A stretch of DNA of 31,855 bases, taken from IMG/VR virus record IMGVR_UViG_3300025732_000171, positions 1 to 31,855 of that record, one strand, 5' to 3'. Below the pieces are notes generated by a model that did not search any database, was not told where the DNA came from, and saw only the letters and a list, made by a program, of their open reading frames with translations. Source of the stretch: a virus. Position numbers and translations under genes: made by a program. Positions 8,982-16,591 of the stretch are shown one piece after another. Every line of letters starts with the position of its first letter. Position 1 is the stretch's first letter.

Positions 8982-10351
8982 ATTGGATTTGGAGATCCTT
9001 TTCTTCCAATAGAATCTCTACACAGAGTCAACTTTGTATATCCACCTGTTCTTGGGCTGATATAATGACACAACTTTGAAATCACATAATATCCACCAAG
9101 TTGTTTATCCATAGAATTTTTATCTTTAGAATTAGTTGGCGGAGAATCTATAAAGATATAATCACCAGCATGTAAACTAAAGTCTCCAGTAATAGTGATT
9201 TCTAAAGTAGATGAGAAGAATTGATTATATCTCATCGTAGACTGATTCAAAATATTTTTTGGATCAAAGTTCTTTTCTTTTGATTTTTGTAATTGTTGTT
9301 TTGTACTTCCTGTAGGTAGAGTACCAGTATCAATTAACATATACTGAGTTCTAGTATAGTCTTGATCTTTTCCATCAACATTAAATTCTTTATTATACTT
9401 TGGCAAATCTTTACCAGCTTTCTGAAGTTTCTGTTCAGAACCCAAATTTCCACCTTGAGTATTTGGATTCACAACTTCATAAAAACAATTGAATGGGTCA
9501 AACAATACAGTTCTTGTAGAGTAAGTGCCAATCTGTAATTTTGACTGTACACTTCCTGCCGTAGTTCCCAGATTATACTCTAATATTTTTCCATCATACT
9601 CTGGAGGAATATCCAATCCTCTTCCATCAGGCGTCTCATTATAGACTAAACTTTTATACTTTTTCTTACCTCCACCAGGTTCATTTTCAGATAACAGACC
9701 CTCAACAGATTTGAATTTAAATCCATCAGAAGTTTCAAAGAAAAAGAATCCAGCAGTATTTCCTTTTGAATTTGCTGTAGCAGGAATTGCTTTTTTTGCT
9801 AAAGTTAAAATAGTAGCAAATGGTCTCATATTAATGCCAGTATAATTAAAAGGTTCAATTGTTTTTTCTATATCTAATTTTTTCTCAGTCTTTAAAGTAT
9901 CCTTCAGTATCTTTTCTACATGGTCAGATATTAATCCATCCAATCTATAATTAACAGATGTTTTATAATTAAATATCATTTCTTTTGAGACTAGATTTAT
10001 AGTCACCAAAGATTTTCTAGGCTGTTTTGCGGGAGCAGATATAAAATCAGAATAAACAGTTACTGATATTTCTTTCTCATTAGGATCTGTCAGTTTAATT
10101 TCAACTTTCTCTGTTCCAACTAGTTGTAAAGCATCTATAACAGTTTTAAGATCATCATTCTTTTCAATTGTTGCGGTGTCAGCAAACATCAAATCAACTT
10201 TTATACAAGGACTTAAAACATCCTCATAGTAATATAAATCAGTAATCAGATTTCCAATATCAGCTTGCGTCTTCTGGTCGTTAGAATATACTAAACATTT
10301 TTTAATGTCAAAGTCTTTAGATTGTGCCGCAGTGATTGGAGTATTAGCCAT
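8978..10351 (-). CDS. Putative baseplate hub protein (gp27-like)
   Basis: This 457-residue protein has the features of gp27/gpD-type hub proteins. It has an N-terminal half of tube-like beta strands (DLYYYEDVLSPCIKVDLMF, EKVEIKLTDPNEKEISVTVY, SLVTINLVSKEMIFNY) and a C-terminal half with STLEITITGDFSLHAGDYIF, then YVISKLCHYISP and GGYTKLTLCRDS, a pattern typical of the last hub domain. It lies directly upstream of gp5, as expected for the gp27-gp5 complex that joins tail tube to spike. The length is close to that of T4 gp27 (about 390 residues). Sequence identity to T4 is not obvious, so the name rests on pattern and position. The start lacks a strong ribosome binding site. Confidence 0.55.
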   Translation of the reverse strand: MANTPITAAQSKDFDIKKCLVYSNDQKTQADIGNLITDLYYYEDVLSPCIKVDLMFADTATIEKNDDLKTVIDALQLVGTEKVEIKLTDPNEKEISVTVYSDFISAPAKQPRKSLVTINLVSKEMIFNYKTSVNYRLDGLISDHVEKILKDTLKTEKKLDIEKTIEPFNYTGINMRPFATILTLAKKAIPATANSKGNTAGFFFFETSDGFKFKSVEGLLSENEPGGGKKKYKSLVYNETPDGRGLDIPPEYDGKILEYNLGTTAGSVQSKLQIGTYSTRTVLFDPFNCFYEVVNPNTQGGNLGSEQKLQKAGKDLPKYNKEFNVDGKDQDYTRTQYMLIDTGTLPTGSTKQQLQKSKEKNFDPKNILNQSTMRYNQFFSSTLEITITGDFSLHAGDYIFIDSPPTNSKDKNSMDKQLGGYYVISKLCHYISPRTGGYTKLTLCRDSIGRKGSPNPI

Positions 10352-10375
10352 TGCTTAAACTTTTCGTATTACTAT

Positions 10376-13300
10376 TTACCTAAGTTCTACAAAGTCCATA
10401 GATGGATCATCATTTTCATCAGAGGAATATCCACCACCTCCAGATCCAACAGAAACAATTTCTGGAGGCATAACAACTACTTGAGATTGTGGTGCTTGAT
10501 AAGTATAATCGTCTTCTGTTTCTGGGAATCCATCTTCAGTGTATTGACTTAAAATAGAGATAAGATTTTCAGATGCTCTTCTTCTCTGTCCTATTGTTTC
10601 TGTTTTGTTAATAATATTATAAAAGTTTATTCCAAATAATTTTACAGAGTCAGCATCAATTACATATTCTCCTGGGTGAGTTAGATAGTCTCCAGTCTCT
10701 TCAATATAACCACCTTCAAACATCATACCTTTAATCATAGAACGAATTTTGTCTCCACCAGATCCAGGACTGTCTCCCTTATACAATTGATATAAATCCC
10801 AACGCTCTCCCGTTCCCCCCCAGGCTCTTGGACCATAATTTTCGTGTCTTCTATTTCCATCTTTATTTGCTCCAGCCTCAGCATGAGTCATTACATTTTT
10901 GATATTAATATCAGAAGCAGACCATCCCCATGCCTTTGCTATTCTAGCAGCCTCTTCTGCCATCTTTTGATATTGAATTGGTTTTACTGGGATTGACCAT
11001 GGATCGGGACTTCCTCCCATCGCAGCAACACTTAAACCTACAGCATTTGAATTTCTACGATAAGTGTGTCCAACATTAAACTTATCATATGGAGTTGTTC
11101 TATTAATCTTACCATCACCAGTGATTGTAGTATGGTAATTGCTAGAAACTCCACCATAACTTCCAGCAGTCCAGTGTAGGTATATCGCACTTCCTTTTCC
11201 TTTTATACCAGAAAGGTCTTCTTTTCCAGATGCTGAAGTTTCTTGATCTCTCTTTGAGCGAATATCAGAATAATCCTGTGGAGTAGCATGAACACCATCG
11301 GAAGTTCCTTTATATCCACCATAAAAATAAAATCCATACTTGCTTGCCATTTGAGCAAGTTTTTCATTTATTCCACCATTAGATTTACTAAAAGGATTAC
11401 CAACACCAAGAATACGAACTCTTGCTCCGATAGACTTCAGATATGATAGTTGTGCTTCAACCGAAGCAAAGTCACTAGGAGAATTGGCAATACCCGTAGA
11501 TAAATCAATCAACATTCCTCTCAAAGAATCTCTCTTTGATTGTAGAATTTTTAAAACATTTGCTGCGCTGCGACCAACTTGTGAGTCACTAGTATCATTT
11601 CCACTACCACTTCTCCCAGCGAATCCGTGAGCAATGCTATCACCAATTACAAACTGAGCTTCACCTCCAAATTGTGCTAAAGGATTTTCACCAGCACCTG
11701 GACCTTTCTGAGCTGATGGCGAAACTGCCGCGCCACCAGTTCCAGATTTCAAAGTAAATTGATACTTTAATGCTTCTCTTAATTCTTCAATCGGACCCAT
11801 CATTATAGTTTGTAATTTTCTTGTTGCCCAACTTAAGATATTGATTGGTCCAATTTCGTCCGCCAATGTTTTTTTCTTTCCCGGAACAAAAACATTAGAA
11901 AGAATTTTATTGAATAAATTATTAACTGCTGCTGCCAGAGAAATTGTATCGCTAGTTGATGAACTATCGCCCATTATCATTTTGATTGGCATCTGTAGAA
12001 ATGGTTTTAAAAATCTAGCAGATGAAGCAATTTTATAGGACTGCGTTAGATAATAATAAGGATCAACATATCTTGGATTTTGTGGATGTGGAAAAAATGT
12101 TTCAATATTTGAATATCCGCTTGGTTTATTTGTAAGTGGACTGTGATATTGTTCTAATCCACTTACATCATCTCCAGGAATAAGAGGAGATAATGGTATT
12201 TCAATTGTTCTTGCTATTGATTTCTTGACTTCTGTTCTTCCAATAACACCACCAACTAATTCTCCTGCCCTGGTTACTTGACCACCAGAGGCATAACCCA
12301 TTGACCTAACTGCTTGATCGCCAAACAAACTTCCAAAAGAACCTTTGTTTTTAGCAATAGTTCCGAAGCTAAGAGTATTAACTATCTCTCTAATCTGCTC
12401 TCTGATTCTAGCATCAAATTTACCAAGATTTTCTCTCTGGTTTTTCATTCCCTCCTGGTCATCAGTAAGGAACATAACTCCATAATTAATCAACTCAATA
12501 GCATATCTGAACGGTGCTCCAACAACATCCAGTAGCGTACCAACACCATTCAACAAGAAATTATAAAATCTCATTCCAGGGATTGCTACAGCATTATAAA
12601 AAGCAGTTTTTATAAATCTTGTAAATGGATTTGGATCATTTTGAGCATCATTTAATCCCTTATAAGCATCCTTCTCAACCTTTGTAGTAAACTTTCTTAA
12701 TTGGAAAGCACCTTCACCTAATGCTGACGAAAGTAATCCAACACCAGCAACGATTCCAGCAGCAGCACGAGCAGAGATTTGAGTTGTTCCGCGAATAACT
12801 GCCTGCTGAGCTGCTCTTTGTCCTGCTTGTTGAACAACTCTATCTTTTACAAATTCTGTTGCTTGCTGTGCGGCACTGGATCTAGAGTCGCTAACAATCA
12901 AATCAGAGAACAACATACCAGCAATGAGCATGGAGTTCATTACTTTGTTTGCCAACCCAAGCATCTTTTCGTAGTTGGCTACACCAGTATCTCCACCTAG
13001 AAGTTTTGCTTGCTGTTTACCAAAATCAATTATCTGATACGCTTTATCAACAAAGGTTGCCATCGCATTCAAGATTGTTCCAGCAAACTCAATTCCAAAA
13101 TTACCAATCTTTAAGGTGGTAATTAATAAACCTTTGAGTTTTGGTAAGTGAGGTAAAAGTTTAAGAGTTAGTGCTCCAAATAAAACAGAGAATAAAAAGT
13201 TTTTTATAACGTCAAGAAATCCAAGTTTTGGTGTAGGTATCTTATTTGATACTAGTTTTTCTTTTCCATTTGCTTCTATTTTTTCTTCTTTCTTTCTTCT

Positions 13301-13441
13301 ATTTTTTACTTCTTGAAGTTTTATCTTTTCTTTAAAGGCAACACCTTTAAACTTATTTTTTTGACCAACAAGTTTTTCAACACGAATTACTTGCTTCTTG
13401 ATGATTGTAGTAGTTGGATTCTTGAGTTCTTTGTATGCCAT
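10376..13441 (-). CDS. Tail/baseplate protein with SGNH-hydrolase and amidase domains
   Basis: This is a 1021-residue multidomain protein. Residues 1-110 are basic and then hydrophobic (FLDVIKNFLFSVLFGALTLK), and 110-400 are helical and related to the upstream 1047-residue protein. Residues 595-727 look like an SGNH esterase: GDSIAHG with Ser602, and DGVH giving Asp715 and His718. Residues 745-890 look like a zinc N-acetylmuramoyl-L-alanine amidase (Amidase_2/PGRP type): LHWTAG with H756, MTHAE with H853, and RWDLYQL with D882. A C-terminal GEYVIDADSVKLFG motif (924-937) and the final ELR are shared with the neighbour. It probably opens peptidoglycan during DNA entry. GAGG and AAGG precede the ATG, inside the last codons of the upstream gene. 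Confidence 0.72.
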   Translation of the reverse strand: MAYKELKNPTTTIIKKQVIRVEKLVGQKNKFKGVAFKEKIKLQEVKNRRKKEEKIEANGKEKLVSNKIPTPKLGFLDVIKNFLFSVLFGALTLKLLPHLPKLKGLLITTLKIGNFGIEFAGTILNAMATFVDKAYQIIDFGKQQAKLLGGDTGVANYEKMLGLANKVMNSMLIAGMLFSDLIVSDSRSSAAQQATEFVKDRVVQQAGQRAAQQAVIRGTTQISARAAAGIVAGVGLLSSALGEGAFQLRKFTTKVEKDAYKGLNDAQNDPNPFTRFIKTAFYNAVAIPGMRFYNFLLNGVGTLLDVVGAPFRYAIELINYGVMFLTDDQEGMKNQRENLGKFDARIREQIREIVNTLSFGTIAKNKGSFGSLFGDQAVRSMGYASGGQVTRAGELVGGVIGRTEVKKSIARTIEIPLSPLIPGDDVSGLEQYHSPLTNKPSGYSNIETFFPHPQNPRYVDPYYYLTQSYKIASSARFLKPFLQMPIKMIMGDSSSTSDTISLAAAVNNLFNKILSNVFVPGKKKTLADEIGPINILSWATRKLQTIMMGPIEELREALKYQFTLKSGTGGAAVSPSAQKGPGAGENPLAQFGGEAQFVIGDSIAHGFAGRSGSGNDTSDSQVGRSAANVLKILQSKRDSLRGMLIDLSTGIANSPSDFASVEAQLSYLKSIGARVRILGVGNPFSKSNGGINEKLAQMASKYGFYFYGGYKGTSDGVHATPQDYSDIRSKRDQETSASGKEDLSGIKGKGSAIYLHWTAGSYGGVSSNYHTTITGDGKINRTTPYDKFNVGHTYRRNSNAVGLSVAAMGGSPDPWSIPVKPIQYQKMAEEAARIAKAWGWSASDINIKNVMTHAEAGANKDGNRRHENYGPRAWGGTGERWDLYQLYKGDSPGSGGDKIRSMIKGMMFEGGYIEETGDYLTHPGEYVIDADSVKLFGINFYNIINKTETIGQRRRASENLISILSQYTEDGFPETEDDYTYQAPQSQVVVMPPEIVSVGSGGGGYSSDENDDPSMDFVELR

Positions 13442-13444
13442 ACC

Positions 13445-16400
13445 TTACCTCAACTCCAGGTTATCATATTCCCAATCACTCTCTCCGCCTGAAGATCCAG
13501 ATCCACCAGAACCAGATGGAACATAAATCGGAGGAGATGATACAATGATATCTTCAGGACTCTCAACTATTATAGTTGGTCTTTGATCAATCTTTCTTCC
13601 GGTATATTTACTTAAGTGCTGTATTAGACTTGAAGACTTTTGTGCTCTTTGTTTTTTATTCTCAACACCATTAATCATATGATAGAAAGAAACTCCACCA
13701 AACAAATCAACAGAATCTTTATCAATTACATATTCACCTTGGTGTAGTAATCTAATACCACCAGTAAATGTTGGACCACCAGATTGTCTAGATGATGAAT
13801 ATTTTCCTGTTGTTGGATTATTTCCCAAGTGGAATAGAGCAGTTTTTCCAGACCCAGGAACTAGAGCATTAACACCTTGTCCTTCATTTGGAGTATATCT
13901 AACATCCTTCAAGGGAAAAGGAACCAAAGGAAATCCTGGCATATTAACGTCAAATCTTGGTCCAGGGCGATGAGTATGTAGAGTTATTCCTTTTTTGATT
14001 AGATCAATATAGTAATTATTATCCTTTCCAGCCAAGATGGGAGTGGTATCAAACAATTCTGGTTTTAATCCAGAAGATGCCATCTTTTTGAGCAGAGGAA
14101 CAGTATCATTTATAATAACATTCTGAGGTGTTCCATTAACAGTATCAAAGTGAGCGTGTGCCCATCCAGCAGCAACACTCATACTACCAGTTCTACCAAA
14201 TCTTAAGGTTCCTCCACCTGGTCCTGGGTCTCCCCCAATTTGTCCAGGATCTCCATCAGGAACACTTGGGTCACAGATACAAGAATCAACATTAGCAGCG
14301 GGAGATCCTGGTGCTATCTTTGCCATTGACGCACTTCCTGTTCCCGCTCCTGCTCTTATCTGTGCCAACCTCGTCATAAAAGCAGGTCTTGACATATGAG
14401 CTTTGTTTCTACCAGCATGTTCGTCAGGATAAGTTCCACCACTACTATGAGGAAGACCTCTCCAAGTCGCAGAAAGCTTATTTCCAAATGCTTCATCACT
14501 TATTTGACCATTTCTCCATTGCCTATAACTATGAGATGTATATAAGAAATGTAATGTAGTTCTGTCCTGAACCTCTGGAGTAAATCTATCACTACCTTTA
14601 AATCCGGCAGCAATCACACGTTCCTTAAAATATCCTGGCATATGTTGATATCTACCAATAGCACCTCTAGCATTTGCCTCCAACCAATCAACAGTCATTT
14701 GAGTTGGTTTTCCCGGTGTTGCTCCTCGTGATACATTCATAGTGTCATAACTTTGAGCCTCAACGGAAGAAATCAAATCAAGAATTGCCTTATCAGTAGC
14801 ATCCCCATAGACCGCTGCTCCAGCAGCAGATGGTCCAGTATCGCAAGCAGTAGCACATGGATCTGCTTCAGAGTTTGATGGATCTCCTGGAACTGGAGCT
14901 AATCCAACTTGAACTCTCAACAAATTAACAATTCCAGAAATCTGTTCCTTCATAGACTTCATCAAAAACAATGACATAAATTTAGTAAATATCATTGTAT
15001 CCATAACAGAAAATAGAGATTGAGCAATGGTTGGATCTGTTTCACTCAACCCTTTAAACATAAAGGAACTTAATTCATTAGCAGCAGAATCATAATCATC
15101 TCCAGTAACTTTATCCCCCAGTAATGATTTGGATGCTAAAGATAATATCGCACCAACATTGGGAATAGATTGAATTGTTTGATGCGAATCTTTCATATAA
15201 GAATAACGATTCATTCTTGATTTATCATCAACATAGGGAAAAACTTTAGAGAAAGCATCAACTCCACCAACCAAAGATCCAATACTCAGTGGAGAAAACC
15301 TTGATACATCTGTTCTTGGTATATCAACATCCTTTACTTCTGTTCTTTGAATTGAAACAGGACCACCAGAAGCATACTTTCCAACCTTTACTTTACCTCC
15401 ACCATAATATCCCATATCTTTAACTGCTTGCTCACCATACAAACTACCAAAAGATCCAGGAGTTTCTAACTTTTGGGAAACTCCTTTCATTCCCATAAAC
15501 TTAAACAGAGGAGAAAGAATGGAAAAATTTTCTCTTATTCCATCACGAATTCTAGCATCAAACTTACCAAGGTTTTTTCTTTGTTGAGCAAGACCTTTAG
15601 CATCATCATTTAACTTCATAAACGCAGCACGAATTAATTCAACTCCATATCTAAATGGAGCACCAACAATATCAAACAACACTCCTGTTCCATTTAATAT
15701 CCAAATTGCTGGACCAAGAGATGTGCTTAACCATCCATAGAATCCTTTCTTTAGAAATCTAGTAAGAGGATTTTTATCTTGGGAGGATTCGTTCATCTTC
15801 CCAGATAACCATCCCTGTAATCCTGTACCAAGTTTCTTTACTTGGTAGGCACCTTCACCGATAGCAGAAGCGAGTAGTCCAGTTCCTAATACTATTCCAG
15901 CTGCTCCAAGAGGACCTACTGCTGCTCTTGCTGCTTGCTTTGCTACCTGCTGCCCTGCTTGTTCTGTAAGGACATTCTTGACTGTATCAACACTAGCATC
16001 AATTGCTTTCTTAGCAACTCCCCCACCTTGACCAACTCCACCAAAATCACTGAATAACATTCCAGCGATAAAGATTGAATTCATAACAGAATTCATTTGA
16101 CTTGAGAGTTTATCCATACTCTCAATAGCCGCTTCACCTCCAATCTTACCTACTATTTTTCTGGCGTGGTCATACGCAGCATATCCACGGTCAACAAATG
16201 TCACCAGACCATCTAATATTTTTCCACTAATTTCTATTATAAAGTTTCCTGCTTTTAGAATAGTAATAAAGACTTCTTTTAATTGAGGAAGATATTTAAG
16301 TAATCTTAAAGCAAAGAACCCTAGTAGAACATTAACTATAAAATTTTTCAAAGCATCAAGAAACCCAAGTCTTTTTGTAATAGACTTTATAGGTTTTCCT

Positions 16401-16588
16401 AAAACTGCTAGAGGTCTCTCTAGAACTTTTTCATAATTAATAAATCTTTCTCTTTCAGAATTCTTCCTTTTATCTTCAGATCTTTTCTGCTGAACTTTCA
16501 AAGAAGACTTCAACAGTTTCTCTTTACTGATAAACTGCGACTTTATAGATTTTAAAGTTCCAGTTAAAGGAGAAACTATTTTTGCCAT
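13445..16588 (-). CDS. Tail/baseplate protein with lambda-type lysozyme (GH104-like) domain
   Basis: This 1047-residue protein is paralogous to the downstream 1021-residue protein over the first 400 residues (GFLDALKNF, VGAPFRY, NLGKFDARIR, GSFGSLYGEQAVKDMGY) and at the C-terminus (GEYVIDKDSVDLFG at 951-964, final ELR). Residues 600-745 resemble lambda R transglycosylase: ISSVEAQSYD with Glu610 as likely catalyst, AIGRYQ at 643-648, and LSATWRGLP. Cysteine-rich linkers (CATAC at 578-582, CIC at 770-772) flank this cassette. Residues 800-885 form a second His-rich unit (GWAHAHFDT, LHTHRPGPRFDV) that I cannot name; metal binding is possible. It likely digests the cell wall at the tail tip. It lies 3 bases after the 785-residue gene. 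Confidence 0.72.
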   Translation of the reverse strand: MAKIVSPLTGTLKSIKSQFISKEKLLKSSLKVQQKRSEDKRKNSERERFINYEKVLERPLAVLGKPIKSITKRLGFLDALKNFIVNVLLGFFALRLLKYLPQLKEVFITILKAGNFIIEISGKILDGLVTFVDRGYAAYDHARKIVGKIGGEAAIESMDKLSSQMNSVMNSIFIAGMLFSDFGGVGQGGGVAKKAIDASVDTVKNVLTEQAGQQVAKQAARAAVGPLGAAGIVLGTGLLASAIGEGAYQVKKLGTGLQGWLSGKMNESSQDKNPLTRFLKKGFYGWLSTSLGPAIWILNGTGVLFDIVGAPFRYGVELIRAAFMKLNDDAKGLAQQRKNLGKFDARIRDGIRENFSILSPLFKFMGMKGVSQKLETPGSFGSLYGEQAVKDMGYYGGGKVKVGKYASGGPVSIQRTEVKDVDIPRTDVSRFSPLSIGSLVGGVDAFSKVFPYVDDKSRMNRYSYMKDSHQTIQSIPNVGAILSLASKSLLGDKVTGDDYDSAANELSSFMFKGLSETDPTIAQSLFSVMDTMIFTKFMSLFLMKSMKEQISGIVNLLRVQVGLAPVPGDPSNSEADPCATACDTGPSAAGAAVYGDATDKAILDLISSVEAQSYDTMNVSRGATPGKPTQMTVDWLEANARGAIGRYQHMPGYFKERVIAAGFKGSDRFTPEVQDRTTLHFLYTSHSYRQWRNGQISDEAFGNKLSATWRGLPHSSGGTYPDEHAGRNKAHMSRPAFMTRLAQIRAGAGTGSASMAKIAPGSPAANVDSCICDPSVPDGDPGQIGGDPGPGGGTLRFGRTGSMSVAAGWAHAHFDTVNGTPQNVIINDTVPLLKKMASSGLKPELFDTTPILAGKDNNYYIDLIKKGITLHTHRPGPRFDVNMPGFPLVPFPLKDVRYTPNEGQGVNALVPGSGKTALFHLGNNPTTGKYSSSRQSGGPTFTGGIRLLHQGEYVIDKDSVDLFGGVSFYHMINGVENKKQRAQKSSSLIQHLSKYTGRKIDQRPTIIVESPEDIIVSSPPIYVPSGSGGSGSSGGESDWEYDNLELR

Positions 16589-16591
16589 CTA

